The notes below the pieces were generated by a model that was given only the letters and a program-made list of their open reading frames with translations, had not been told where the DNA came from and made no database searches. The translations under genes and the position numbers were made by a program. This document shows positions 17,473 to 26,081 of a stretch of 34,233 bases of DNA, piece by piece; the stretch's first letter is position 1; each line of letters starts with the position of its first letter. This stretch comes from Lysobacterales bacterium (lineage in GTDB: Bacteria > Pseudomonadota > Gammaproteobacteria > Xanthomonadales > Xanthomonadaceae), in the NCBI GenBank assembly GCA_017302075.1, contig JAFLEB010000005.1, positions 1 to 34,233 of the forward strand, written 5' to 3'.

Positions 17473-17478
17473 TAGAAT
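17473..17478 (+). promoter_or_regulatory. Candidate -10 box of the second RND operon
   Basis: TAGAAT in CGCTAGAATCG lies 27 bases before the adaptor ATG. It is identical in core to the gap -10 box. The -35 region is not recognisable. Confidence 0.5.
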
Positions 17479-17504
17479 CGGGAACCCCTGCTTCGAGTCG
17501 CTCC

Positions 17505-18587
17505 ATGACGCACGCCTCGTTCCGCCGCGCCAGCCTCGTCCCGTGCCTGCTCCTCGTGCTCGTCGCCTGCGGCAAGGGCGGCTCACCCGGTCCGCAGGGT
17601 GGCCCCGGCGGACGCGGGAATGGCCCGGTCCCGGTGACCTCCGAAGTGGTGCGCGAGCAGGACTGGACCGATGCGCTGCGCGCGCTCGGCACCGTGCGTG
17701 CGCGCGAGGCGGTGACCGTCACCGCCAAGGTCAGCGAGACCGTGCAGCAGGTCCACTTCGAGAGCGGGCAGGCCGTCGCGCGCGGGGCGCCGCTGGTCAC
17801 CCTCAGCGGCCAGCAGCAGCAGGCCCTGCTGGCGTCCGCCGAGGCGGCGCTCAAGGAGGCCGAGCAGTTGTACCAACGGCAGGAGCAGCTCGCGCGGCAG
17901 CAACTGGTCGCGCGTGCCTCGCTGGATGCGCAGCGAGCGACCCGCGATGCCGCCCGCGCCCAGGTCGCGCAGGTCCGCGCGAACCTCGCCGACCGGGTGA
18001 TCCGCGCGCCGTTCGCCGGTGTGCTCGGCATCCGCCAGGTGAGCCCGGGCGCGCTGGTGACGCCGGGCACGGCGATCGCCACCCTCGACGACGTCGCCCG
18101 CGTGTACGTGGATTTCCCGGTTACGGAAACCGATCTCGCCGGCGTCGGGCCCGGGCAGGCGGTGTCGGGCACGGTCGCGGCCTATCCCGGGCAGCGCTTC
18201 GACGGCACGGTCGAGACCGTGTCCGCCCGCCTCGATGCCGGATCGCGCGCGGCCACGGTGCGCGCCGACTTCGCCAACGCCGACGGCCTGCTGAAGCCGG
18301 GCATGCTGGTGGAAGTGTCGGTGGTGCGCGCCACCCGCCCGGCGCTGGTGGTGCCGGAGATCGCCGTGCAGCAGGTGGGCACCGAGACCTTCGTCTGGCG
18401 GGTCAAGCCGGACGGCAGCGTGGAGAAGGCGGACGTGGAAGTTGGCGGGCGCATCCCCGGCAAGGCGATGCTGAAGGCCGGCATCGCCGCGGGCGAGCGC
18501 ATCGTGGTCGAGGGCACCGGCAAGCTGCAGCCGGGCGCCAAGGTCCGCGAGGGCGCCGCAGCCGTCGACGCGCCGGCGGCGAAGTAA
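17505..18587 (+). CDS. RND efflux adaptor lipoprotein (membrane fusion protein)
   Basis: This 360-residue adaptor starts with a lipoprotein signal; the lipobox LVAC puts the lipidated cysteine at C22. A Gly/Pro-rich linker follows. Then come the first lipoyl half (FESGQAVARGAPLVTL), an alpha-hairpin of Gln/Ala-rich heptads (about residues 100-160), the second lipoyl half (RAPFAGVLGIRQVSPGALV), a beta-barrel, and a membrane-proximal domain. It carries drugs or other compounds from the HAE1-type permease that starts 3 bp after its stop, together with an outer-membrane channel not present here. Substrate is unknown and no local regulator gene is adjacent. Confidence 0.92.
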   Translation: MTHASFRRASLVPCLLLVLVACGKGGSPGPQGGPGGRGNGPVPVTSEVVREQDWTDALRALGTVRAREAVTVTAKVSETVQQVHFESGQAVARGAPLVTLSGQQQQALLASAEAALKEAEQLYQRQEQLARQQLVARASLDAQRATRDAARAQVAQVRANLADRVIRAPFAGVLGIRQVSPGALVTPGTAIATLDDVARVYVDFPVTETDLAGVGPGQAVSGTVAAYPGQRFDGTVETVSARLDAGSRAATVRADFANADGLLKPGMLVEVSVVRATRPALVVPEIAVQQVGTETFVWRVKPDGSVEKADVEVGGRIPGKAMLKAGIAAGERIVVEGTGKLQPGAKVREGAAAVDAPAAK

Positions 18588-18590
18588 GCG

Positions 18591-21500
18591 ATGAAGCTTT
18601 CCGACCTCTCGATCAAGCGGCCGGTGCTGGCCGTGGTGATGAGCCTGCTGCTCATCGTGCTGGGCGTGATGTCGTTCCTGCGCCTCACCTTGCGCGAATT
18701 GCCGGCGATCGACCCGCCGGTGGTCTCGGTGCAGGTCGACTACCCCGGCGCATCCGCCAGCGTGGTGGAGACCCGCATCACACAGACCCTGGAGGACGCG
18801 CTGGCCGGCATCGAGGGCATCAACACCATCGATTCCAGCAGCCAGAACGGCGCCTCGCGGATCAGCATCGAGTTCTACGCCACCCGCGACATCGAGGCGG
18901 CGGCCAACGACGTCCGCAACGCGGTGAGCCGGGTCGCCGACCGCATGCCGGAAGAGGCCGATCCGCCGGAGATCAGCAAGGTCGAGAGCGACTCAGACCC
19001 GATCATCTGGTTCAACCTGCGCTCGGAAAGCATGGACCTGCTGCAGCTGGCCGACTACGCGCAGCGCTACCTGGTCGACCGCTTCTCCAGCCTCGAGGGC
19101 GTCGCCCAGGTGCGGATGGGCGGCAGCCAGCGCTACGCGATGCGGGTGTGGCTGGACGCCGACAAGCTGGCCGCGCGCGGGCTGACCGCCGGAGACGTGG
19201 AATCCGCCCTGCGCGCGGAGAACGTCGAGCTCGGCGCCGGCCGCCTGGAATCCACCGACCGCGATTTCATCCTGCGCGTGGCGCGCGACTACACCACGCC
19301 GGACGCGTTCGCGGCGATGCCGGTCGGCAAGGGCGCGGACGGCTACGTGGTCAAGCTCGGGGACGTGGCGCGGGTGGCGCTGGAATCCGCCGAGCGGCGC
19401 GCGTACTACCGGAGCAACGGCGAGCCGGCGATGGGCATCGGCATCGTCAAGACCTCCACCGCCAACAGCCTGGACGTGGCGGAAGAGGCCAAGGCCGAGG
19501 CGGAACGCATCCGCGCCACCCTGCCCAAGGGCAGCGACGTCTACGTCGCCTACGACAGCACCACCTTCATCTCGGCCGCGGTCGACCGCGTGTACGAGAC
19601 GCTGGTGGAGGCGATCGTGCTGGTGCTGCTGGTCATCTGGCTGTTCCTCGGCAGCGTGCGCGCCGCGCTGATCCCCGCGGTCACGGTGCCGGTCTGCGTG
19701 ATCGCCTCGTTCATCGCGCTGTACGCCTTCGGCTTCTCGATCAACCTGCTGACCCTGCTGGCGCTGGTGCTGTGCATCGGCCTGGTGGTGGACGACGCGA
19801 TCGTGGTGGTGGAGAACATCCAGCGTCGCGTCGACCTCGGCGAGCCGGCGCTGGTCGCCGCGCGGCGCGGCACCGCGCAGGTGGCGTTCGCGGTCATCGC
19901 GACCACGGCGGTGCTGGTCGCGGTGTTCCTGCCGGTCGGTTTCCTGCAGGGCAACACCGGCCGCCTGTTCCGCGAGTTGTCGGTCGCGCTGGCGGCGGCG
20001 GTGGCGATCTCCGCGTTCGTCGCGCTGACGCTGACGCCGATGATGGCCTCCAAGCTGCTGCGCCCGCACACCGGGCCGCACGCGGTGCACGGCAACCGCC
20101 TCAGCGAATGGATCAACGCGCGCTTCCAGCGGCTATCGCTGGGCTACCGCGGGGTGCTGGACCGCCACGTGCACCGGCTGTGGCTGTTCGCCGGGCTGAT
20201 GGTGGCCGCGCTGGTCGCGCTGGTCCTGCTGTTCCGCGCGCTGCCCACCGAGCTGGCGCCGGCGGAGGACCGCGGCACCTTCCAGATGGTGATGGAGGGC
20301 CCCGAGGGCGCGGGCTTCGACTACACCGTGCGGCAGATGCAGCAGGTCGAGAAGATCCTGGCCGGCGAGATCGGGCCCGACAAGCCGATCCTGCGCGCCA
20401 ACCCGCGCGTGCCCGGCAGCTTCGGCGCCAGCGAGGAAATGCACACCGGGCGCGCGATGATCTTCCTGCAGCCCTGGGACCAGCGCGAGCAGACCACCGC
20501 CGAAGTGGCGTCGGAACTCGAGAAGAAGTTCTCCGGCCTGAGCGGCGTGCGCGTGCGCACCCAGGTGGGCGGCGGGCTGGTGCGCACCCGCGGGCAGCCG
20601 TTCCAGATGGTGCTGGGCGGGCCGGACTACCGCGAGCTCGCGCAATGGCGCGACATCCTGCTGGCGAAGATGGCGGAGAACCCGGGCTTCATCGGCGCCG
20701 ATTCCGACTACAAGGAAACCCGCCCGCAGATGCGCGTGGTGGTCGACCGCGAGCGCGCGGCGGACCTTGGCGTCTCGGCCACGGCGGTGGGCACCGCGCT
20801 GGAGACGATGATGGGCGGGCGCCGCGTCACCACCTTCGTCGACAACGGCGAGGAGTACGACGTGATGCTTCAGGCCGACCGCGGCGGGCGCGCGTCGGTG
20901 TCCGACCTCGCCGCGCTGCAGGTGCGTGCGCGCAACGGCAGCCTGGTGCCGCTGTCGAACCTGGTCAGCCTGAAGGAGGTCGCCGAGCCCGGCACCTTCA
21001 ACCGCTTCAACCGATTGCGTTCGATCACCCTGACCGCACGCCTCGCGGAAGGTTACCCGCTGGGCGAGGCGGTGGCCTGGGCGCAGCAGGCCGCGCGCGA
21101 CAACCTGCCGGACTACGCGCAGGTCTCGTGGAAGGGCGAGTCGCGCGAGTTGCAGCAGTCCGGCGGCGAAGTGCTGGTGACCTTCGCACTGGCGCTGCTG
21201 ATCGTGTACCTCGCCCTGGCCGCGCAGTTCGAGAGCTTCCTGCACCCGCTGGTGATCATGCTCACGGTGCCGCTGGGGGTACTCGGCGCGCTGCTGGGCC
21301 TGTGGGCGACGGGCGGCACGGTCAACCTGTTCTCGCAGATCGGCATCGTGATGCTGGTGGGCCTGGCGGCCAAGAACGGCATCCTGATCGTGGAATTCGC
21401 CAACCAGTTGCGCGACGAAGGCCGGGCCATCCACGAGGCGATCGTCGAGGCTGCTGGCGTGCGCCTGCGCCCGATCCTGATGACCTCGATCGCGACGGTG

Positions 21501-21725
21501 ATGGGTGCGGTGCCGCTGGTGGTGTTCGGCGGCCCGGGCTCGGCCAGTCGCGCGACCATCGGCATCGTGGTGATCTTCGGCGTGGCGTTCTCGACGCTGT
21601 TGTCGCTGTTCGTGGTGCCGGCCTTCTACGCGGCGCTGGCGCGCTACACGCGCTCGCCGGAGGAACTCGCGCACCGGCTCGACGCGCTCGAGGCGGAGAC
21701 CCCGCAGGTGGGCGGCCATGCGTGA
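18591..21725 (+). CDS. RND efflux permease, HAE1-type
   Basis: This 1044-residue inner-membrane proton antiporter begins with the typical SIKRPVLAVVMSLLLIVLG first helix. TM4 carries the proton-relay pair D401-D402 (GLVVDDAIVVVENIQRR), and the later relay helix has the lysine K928 in GLAAKNGILIVEFANQL, matching AcrB. Length is that of a full pump. It is encoded with the lipoprotein adaptor immediately upstream, and its stop overlaps the start of the rRNA methyltransferase gene (ATGCGTGA). It differs from the first permease in the window, which has Arg at the lysine position and a His-rich linker, so the two pumps are not recent duplicates. Confidence 0.93.
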   Translation: MKLSDLSIKRPVLAVVMSLLLIVLGVMSFLRLTLRELPAIDPPVVSVQVDYPGASASVVETRITQTLEDALAGIEGINTIDSSSQNGASRISIEFYATRDIEAAANDVRNAVSRVADRMPEEADPPEISKVESDSDPIIWFNLRSESMDLLQLADYAQRYLVDRFSSLEGVAQVRMGGSQRYAMRVWLDADKLAARGLTAGDVESALRAENVELGAGRLESTDRDFILRVARDYTTPDAFAAMPVGKGADGYVVKLGDVARVALESAERRAYYRSNGEPAMGIGIVKTSTANSLDVAEEAKAEAERIRATLPKGSDVYVAYDSTTFISAAVDRVYETLVEAIVLVLLVIWLFLGSVRAALIPAVTVPVCVIASFIALYAFGFSINLLTLLALVLCIGLVVDDAIVVVENIQRRVDLGEPALVAARRGTAQVAFAVIATTAVLVAVFLPVGFLQGNTGRLFRELSVALAAAVAISAFVALTLTPMMASKLLRPHTGPHAVHGNRLSEWINARFQRLSLGYRGVLDRHVHRLWLFAGLMVAALVALVLLFRALPTELAPAEDRGTFQMVMEGPEGAGFDYTVRQMQQVEKILAGEIGPDKPILRANPRVPGSFGASEEMHTGRAMIFLQPWDQREQTTAEVASELEKKFSGLSGVRVRTQVGGGLVRTRGQPFQMVLGGPDYRELAQWRDILLAKMAENPGFIGADSDYKETRPQMRVVVDRERAADLGVSATAVGTALETMMGGRRVTTFVDNGEEYDVMLQADRGGRASVSDLAALQVRARNGSLVPLSNLVSLKEVAEPGTFNRFNRLRSITLTARLAEGYPLGEAVAWAQQAARDNLPDYAQVSWKGESRELQQSGGEVLVTFALALLIVYLALAAQFESFLHPLVIMLTVPLGVLGALLGLWATGGTVNLFSQIGIVMLVGLAAKNGILIVEFANQLRDEGRAIHEAIVEAAGVRLRPILMTSIATVMGAVPLVVFGGPGSASRATIGIVVIFGVAFSTLLSLFVVPAFYAALARYTRSPEELAHRLDALEAETPQVGGHA

Positions 21726-22569
21726 CCGAGAATCGCCCTGGAAGCCGCGCGCGCCGGCCCCCGGCGCCCGACCGCGCCCGCCCCGGGTCGATGCGGCGCC
21801 GGCCATGGACGATGCCGTGCCGGCGCATCCGCGGCGCGACGAGGAACTGCGCCTGCACGGGCTGAACGCAGTGCGCGCGATGTTCGCCCGGCGGCCGTCG
21901 GCGCTGCGCAAGCTCTACCTCGCCGAATCGCGTATCCCCCAGTTGCAGCCCTTGCTGAAGTGGTGCGTGGCGCAGCGCATCGGCTATCGCGTGGTCGCCG
22001 AGGCTGACCTGCACAAGCTTGCCGGCAGCGCGCACCACGAGGGCGTGGTCGCCGATGTCGTGCGCGAGGCGCCGCTCGCGCTGTCGAGCTGGCTGCGCGA
22101 CCTGCCCGACGGTCCATGCTGCGCGCTATGGCTCGATGGCGTGGGCAACCCGCACAACCTGGGCGCGATCCTGCGCAGCGCGGCGCATTTCGGGGTGTCA
22201 GCGGTGCTGTTGCCCAAGGCGTCGACGTTGGCGCTGTCCGGCGCGGCCGCGCGGGTCGCGGAAGGCGGCGCGGAGGCGGTGCCGTTCGTGCGCCTTGGCC
22301 GCGAGGACAACAGCCTCGCGCAACTGCGCGGCGCCGGCTTCACCCTGGCGGCGACGGTGGTGCGCGGCGGCGAGGACCTGTTCGCCGCGCGGCTGCCCGC
22401 GCGCCTGGTCTATGTCATGGGCGCGGAGGGCGAGGGCATGTCGCCGATGCTGGCCGCCGCCTGCGACCTGCGGCTGTCGATCCCCGGCACCGGCGCGGTG
22501 GAAAGCCTCAACGTGGCCGCCGCGACCGCGGTGCTGCTGGCCGCGTGGCGCAGCAGGGGCTCCCTGTAG
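21718..22569 (+). CDS. TrmH/SpoU family RNA 2'-O-methyltransferase (RlmB-like)
   Basis: This 283-residue protein has an N-terminal substrate-binding domain (LRLHGLNAVRAMFARRP). The knotted SPOUT domain carries motif 1 (VGNPHNLGAILRSA, residues 142-155), motif 2 (VMGAEGEGM, 233-241) and motif 3 (AVESLNVAAATAVLL). It most likely methylates a ribose in 23S rRNA, as RlmB does at G2251, though tRNA or other sites are possible. The ATG at 21718 overlaps the permease stop, but residues 1-35 are Arg/Pro-rich and poorly conserved-looking. A second Met at 21805 could be the real start. The TAG stop lies within a REP-like repeat. Confidence 0.85.
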   Translation: MRDRESPWKPRAPAPGARPRPPRVDAAPAMDDAVPAHPRRDEELRLHGLNAVRAMFARRPSALRKLYLAESRIPQLQPLLKWCVAQRIGYRVVAEADLHKLAGSAHHEGVVADVVREAPLALSSWLRDLPDGPCCALWLDGVGNPHNLGAILRSAAHFGVSAVLLPKASTLALSGAAARVAEGGAEAVPFVRLGREDNSLAQLRGAGFTLAATVVRGGEDLFAARLPARLVYVMGAEGEGMSPMLAAACDLRLSIPGTGAVESLNVAAATAVLLAAWRSRGSL

Positions 22570-22595
22570 GAGCGCCGCGGCGCGCGATCGCCTTG
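22563..22595 (+). repeat. REP-like element (TGTAGGAGCG head)
   Basis: The sequence CCTGTAGGAGCG is followed by the palindrome GCGCCGCGGCGC and then GCGATCGCC. This is the layout of the short TGTAGGAGCGGC...GCCGCGA repeats scattered in Xanthomonadales and Pseudomonas genomes. The TAG in the head is the stop codon of the methyltransferase gene. It lies in the convergent gap before the M28 peptidase gene. Confidence 0.55.
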
Positions 22596-22641
22596 TCGCG
22601 CAGATCCGTTCGCGGCGTGCGCCACGCCTGCGGTTAGCGGC

Positions 22642-24048
22642 TCACTTGTCCGCCGCCTTCGGCGCGCTGCCGAAATCGCCTTCCGCATCCGCCGCGAGGT
22701 AGGCGAACACGGCGTAGGCGGCGACGTTCTGCGCGAGCGCCTGCGGGTCCACCTTGTCGAGGGTGTCGTCCGGGGTGTGGTGCAGGTCGAAGTAGTCGGT
22801 GCCATCCTGGGCCAGCCCCGCGCAGGCCATGCCCACCGCATTGAACGGCGACAGGTCGGGACCGCAGCCCTCGCCGTCCGCAACATGCGCGATCCCCAAC
22901 GGCGCCAGCGCCTCGGCGATGCGCGCGACCGCGGCTTCCGCATGCGCGGGCACCTTGGCGGCGAAGGCATAGATGCGTCCGGCGCCGAAGTCGCTCTCGG
23001 CGCCGATCTGGTGCTTGCGCAGGTCGGCGGCATGCGCCTCGGCATACGCGCGCCCGCCCCACAGCCCCTGCTCTTCGTTGGCGAAGGCGACGACGCGCAG
23101 CGTGCGCGCCGGTCGCTGCGCCTTCGGGAGGCGGCCGACCAGGTGGCCGGCTGCCATGGTGATGGCGACGCCAGCGCCATCGTCGATCGCCCCGGTGCCG
23201 AGGTCCCACGAATCCAGATGCCCGCCGATCACCACCACTTCGCCGGGCCGGCTGCGCCCGGTGATCTCGCCGATCACGTTCTGCGAGGTGTACGTGCCGT
23301 TCCAGCCGCAGTCGAGCGCCAGCGCGACCCGGGTCGGGCCGAGCGCCACCAGCCGTGCGAGCTGGTCGGCATCCGGCGCGGATAGCGCCGCCGACGGGAT
23401 CGGCGCCAGCCCCTCGTCGAAGCGGGTGATGCCGGTATGCGGATTGCGGTGTGAATCGGTGCCGGCCGAACGCATCAGGTAAGCGATCGCGCCGGCGCGG
23501 ATCGCCGCCGAGGGTCCGCCGCTGCGCACCCGCGAACCCGGCCCGTAGCCGCTGCCATCGCGCTTGCGCTCCATCCGGTAGTCGATGAAGGCGATCTTGC
23601 CGGCGAGCGAACCCGGGGCCGCCTGCTGCAGCGCCTCCAGGGTCGGGAAGCGCACGACCTCGGCCTCGACCTTGCCGCCCGGGCTGCCGCCGAGCGCGGT
23701 GACGTGCAGCGCCTGCGCATGCGCGCCGAGCACGCGCGCGGATTCGGCGCGGCGCTCCCACTTCGGGAAGGTGACCGGTTCGGTCCACACCTTGTCGTAG
23801 CCGAGCGCCTGGAACTTTGCCTTCGCCCATGCCACCGCGCGGGCATCGGCCTCGCTGCCGGCTAGGCGCGGGCCGACTTCGGTGGTCAGCGATTCCAGCA
23901 CGCGCCAGCCGGTGTCGTCGGCCAGTGCCTGGGTGCGCAAGTTGGCGGCCTGCGCCATCGCGCTGTCGTGGATGCGCGTGGGCTCGCGCGCACCGGCCGG
24001 CAGGGCGAGGGTGGCCGCAAGGGCGAGGGCAAGCAGGGCGTGGCGCAT
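22642..24048 (-). CDS. Exported M28 family zinc aminopeptidase
   Basis: This 468-residue protein has a signal peptide (residues 1-20, cleaved after AGA). A protease-associated insert is at about 130-240, and the M28 dizinc catalytic domain starts at about 255. Metal and catalytic residues are in place: H277 in GGHLDSWD, the Asp of GAIDDGAG (289/290), the Glu pair of ANEEQGL (325/326), D353 in ESDFGAG, and the His of DLHHTPDD (423/424). It probably trims peptides or dipeptides in the periplasm or outside the cell. The sequence resembles carboxypeptidase Q-type members in length and domain order. It is the last gene of its strand run, separated from mscL by a terminator. Confidence 0.9.
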   Translation of the reverse strand: MRHALLALALAATLALPAGAREPTRIHDSAMAQAANLRTQALADDTGWRVLESLTTEVGPRLAGSEADARAVAWAKAKFQALGYDKVWTEPVTFPKWERRAESARVLGAHAQALHVTALGGSPGGKVEAEVVRFPTLEALQQAAPGSLAGKIAFIDYRMERKRDGSGYGPGSRVRSGGPSAAIRAGAIAYLMRSAGTDSHRNPHTGITRFDEGLAPIPSAALSAPDADQLARLVALGPTRVALALDCGWNGTYTSQNVIGEITGRSRPGEVVVIGGHLDSWDLGTGAIDDGAGVAITMAAGHLVGRLPKAQRPARTLRVVAFANEEQGLWGGRAYAEAHAADLRKHQIGAESDFGAGRIYAFAAKVPAHAEAAVARIAEALAPLGIAHVADGEGCGPDLSPFNAVGMACAGLAQDGTDYFDLHHTPDDTLDKVDPQALAQNVAAYAVFAYLAADAEGDFGSAPKAADK

Positions 24049-24066
24049 CGGTGGGTCCCGGAAACG

Positions 24067-24099
24067 ACGAAGCCGCGAGTGTACGACCCGCGGCTTCGT
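24067..24099 (-). terminator. Terminator of mscL
   Basis: An 11-bp perfect inverted repeat (24067-24077 with 24089-24099) surrounds an 11-base loop. Read on the minus strand it ends CTTCGTCGTTTCC, giving a short T-rich tail. It starts 26 bases after the mscL stop. Confidence 0.7.
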
Positions 24100-24124
24100 G
24101 CCGGATGTGCTGGAAGTCGGCGCG

Positions 24125-24529
24125 TTACTTGCGCAGGGTGTCGCGGATCTCGCGCAGCAGCAGGATGTCCTCCGGCGTCGCCGCCGGCGCCTCGGCCGGC
24201 TTCTTGTGCAGGCGGTTGATCGCCTTGACCACCAGGAAGATCGCGAACGCCACGATCACGAACTGCACGATGGCATTGATGAACTCGCCGTAGGCCAGCA
24301 CCACCGCGGGCACCTCCTTGCCGGCGGCATCCACCGTCGCTTCCTTGAGCACGATGCCGAGCTTGGCGAAGTCCACGCCGCCGATCAGCAGGCCCAGCGG
24401 CGGCATGATCACCTTGTCGACCAGCGCGGTCACGATCTTGCCGAACGCGGCGCCGATCACCACGCCCACGGCGAGGTCGATCACGTTGCCGCGCATCGCG
24501 AATTCCTTGAACTCGGTCATCATGCCCAT
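24125..24529 (-). CDS. mscL: Large-conductance mechanosensitive channel
   Basis: This 134-residue inner-membrane channel opens under membrane tension and releases solutes during osmotic downshock. The N-terminal helix and TM1 have the family pattern ([25 protein letters not shown], here split as [10 protein letters not shown] and [11 protein letters not shown]). A periplasmic loop follows, then TM2 ([20 protein letters not shown]) and the C-terminal bundle helix [14 protein letters not shown]. Length is normal for MscL. ATG at 24529 has AGGAG six bases upstream; longer in-frame starts lack one and would add a non-homologous extension. Confidence 0.95.
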   Translation of the reverse strand: MGMMTEFKEFAMRGNVIDLAVGVVIGAAFGKIVTALVDKVIMPPLGLLIGGVDFAKLGIVLKEATVDAAGKEVPAVVLAYGEFINAIVQFVIVAFAIFLVVKAINRLHKKPAEAPAATPEDILLLREIRDTLRK

Positions 24530-24566
24530 GGTGGCTCCTGAGGCGTCGGGTGGGATGGCCGACAGC

Positions 24567-25310
24567 TTACACCGCGGCCGGCAGGATGCGGCCGCGGCAT
24601 TCGGCGATGTCGCCGAGGCGGGCGTGGAAGCGGTCGCCGGGCTGCAGCGCGGCGACGCCCGCCGGCGTGCCCATGAACACCAGGTCGCCGGCGCGCAGGG
24701 CATACAGTTTCGACAGTTCGTGCAGGATCTCCGGCACGTCCCAGATCAGCTGGTCCAGGCTGGACTGCTGGCGGCGCTCGCCGTTGACGTCCAGCGACAG
24801 CTGCAGGCGGGCCAGCTCGCCGGCTGCGTCGATCGGCACCAGCGCGCCGACCGGCGCCGACTGGTCGAAGCCCTTGCCGGTGTCCCAGGGCAGGCCCTTG
24901 GCCTTCGCCGCAGCCTGCAAGTCGCGGCGGGTGAGGTCCAGCCCCACGCCGCAGGCGACCACCAGCCGCGCGGCGTCGGCGACGGGCAACGCGCCCGGGG
25001 GTGCGTCATGGCCGAGCGCGACCACCAGTTCGACTTCATGGTGCAGGTCGCGGGTGCCGGGCGGGTAGGCCACCTCGCCGTCGACCACGATCGCGTCGGC
25101 GGGCTTCATGAAGAACACCGGCGTGCCGCGTTCCGCCTTCGATGCCGGCGCGGCCGCGCCCATCTCGCGCGCGTGGTCGGCGAAGTTGCGGCCGACGCAG
25201 TAGATGCGCCGGACCGGGAAGGTGCCGAGCAGGCGCCCGGCCAGGTCGCGGACGGGAAGGCGCGGGATCGCGGGAGCGGCGACCAGGTCGCCGGCGGCGG
25301 CCGCGTCCAC
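24567..25310 (-). CDS. Fumarylacetoacetate hydrolase (FAH) family protein
   Basis: This 247-residue cytoplasmic protein has the FAH fold. The metal-binding residues E92 and E94 ([12 protein letters not shown]) and D125 ([12 protein letters not shown]) are present, with the closing motif [18 protein letters not shown]. The N-terminal [15 protein letters not shown] is typical of the fumarylpyruvate/acylpyruvate hydrolase branch (YcgM/FAHD1-like). It probably cleaves a C-C bond in an acylpyruvate or decarboxylates oxaloacetate. The GTG start at 25310 directly follows the TGA of the small membrane protein gene (TGAGTG), so the two are coupled. No aromatic-degradation genes are nearby, which favours a housekeeping role. 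Confidence 0.88.
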   Translation of the reverse strand: MDAAAAGDLVAAPAIPRLPVRDLAGRLLGTFPVRRIYCVGRNFADHAREMGAAAPASKAERGTPVFFMKPADAIVVDGEVAYPPGTRDLHHEVELVVALGHDAPPGALPVADAARLVVACGVGLDLTRRDLQAAAKAKGLPWDTGKGFDQSAPVGALVPIDAAGELARLQLSLDVNGERRQQSSLDQLIWDVPEILHELSKLYALRAGDLVFMGTPAGVAALQPGDRFHARLGDIAECRGRILPAAV

Positions 25311-25601
25311 TCAGCGCGCCAGCGGCAGGTGCGCCTTGCCCACCACGCGGAAATCGCCGTCGATCGCGGCGCCGCGCACGGACAGCGGCCGGTTGCGCTG
25401 CTTCCACAGGCGCCAGAGCATGCCGGCCCCGAGCATCGCGATGCCCACGAACACGCTGACGAACAGCAAGGTCAGCAGCAGGCCGACGCCAATCACGCCG
25501 AGCACCACCCGCAGGATGCGATGGCGCGGGCGGCGGGGTGCGGTGAAGCCGGTGAAACGGGCGCGGGCGTTGCGGAAACGGGCATTGCGGAAGATCGACA
25601 T
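25311..25601 (-). CDS. Small membrane protein of unknown function
   Basis: This predicted 96-residue protein has a basic Arg/Phe-rich N-terminus (about 25 residues) and one long hydrophobic segment (ILRVVLGVIGVGLLLTLLFV and on to ML, about residues 29-62). The segment may form one long or two short membrane helices. A polar tail contains RPLSVRGAAIDGDFRVVG. The ATG at 25601 is favoured; one at 25634 would add 11 residues. Its stop abuts the GTG of the FAH-family gene, so the two are translated together. It is divergent from the Rieske gene. I recognise no family. Confidence 0.6.
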   Translation of the reverse strand: MSIFRNARFRNARARFTGFTAPRRPRHRILRVVLGVIGVGLLLTLLFVSVFVGIAMLGAGMLWRLWKQRNRPLSVRGAAIDGDFRVVGKAHLPLAR

Positions 25602-25639
25602 CGTGCGTGCGGTCCTGTGGGCCAGTACGGCCATGACAC

Positions 25640-25645
25640 TATGAT
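25640..25645 (+). promoter_or_regulatory. Candidate -10 box of the Rieske gene
   Basis: TATGAT is 31 bases before the GTG at 25677. If it is the -10 box, the in-frame ATG codons at 25641 and 25644 cannot be the start, which supports the GTG start. Confidence 0.4.
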
Positions 25646-25676
25646 GTGGAGTATCGACAGAACCCGCGGGGCAGTT

Positions 25677-26075
25677 GTGAGCAGTTCGTTAAACCCGGCC
25701 CCCGTGGAGGGCGATGATGCGCACGCTTCGGCGGTCGCGATCGCCCGCATCGACGCGATCCCGCCCGGCGGCCTGGTCGAAGTCGAAGCCGAGGTCGAGG
25801 GCGAGCCGGAATCGCTGATCCTGCATCGCGACGATGCGGGCGCCGTGCGCGCATGGCGCAACATCTGCCCGCATGCGGGCCGCCGGCTCGACTGGGCGCC
25901 CGGGCAGTTCCTGCGGGCGAAGGACGGGAGCCTGGTGTGTGCGGTGCATGGCGCCAGCTTCGAGCTGGAGGCCGGCCGCTGCATCGCCGGCGCCTGCCGC
26001 GGCGATCGCTTGCGCGCCGTCGCGGTGCATTGCGTGGACGGCGAGGTGCGGCTGGGTGCGCGCGCCGCCGGATGA
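25677..26075 (+). CDS. Rieske [2Fe-2S] ferredoxin-like protein
   Basis: This 132-residue cytoplasmic protein has the Rieske cluster motif with both pairs of ligands: C64-P-H66 (NICPHAGRRLDW) and C88-A-V-H91 (VCAVHGASFELEAGRC). It has no membrane anchor and no oxygenase catalytic domain, so it is a small electron carrier or regulatory Rieske protein of the NirD/BphF type. The partner reductase is not in the window. The start is uncertain: GTG at 25677 is chosen, while ATG at 25641 or 25644 would add about 12 residues. The stop is only 6 bp from that of the convergent transporter gene. Confidence 0.85.
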   Translation: MSSSLNPAPVEGDDAHASAVAIARIDAIPPGGLVEVEAEVEGEPESLILHRDDAGAVRAWRNICPHAGRRLDWAPGQFLRAKDGSLVCAVHGASFELEAGRCIAGACRGDRLRAVAVHCVDGEVRLGARAAG

Positions 26076-26081
26076 CCGCGG

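Noticed and set aside
17429..21865. A 1478-codon open frame on the plus strand covering the second adaptor and permease
   Set aside because: It is a frame-shifted shadow rich in Arg, Gly and Ala. The adaptor and permease frames carry all conserved motifs.
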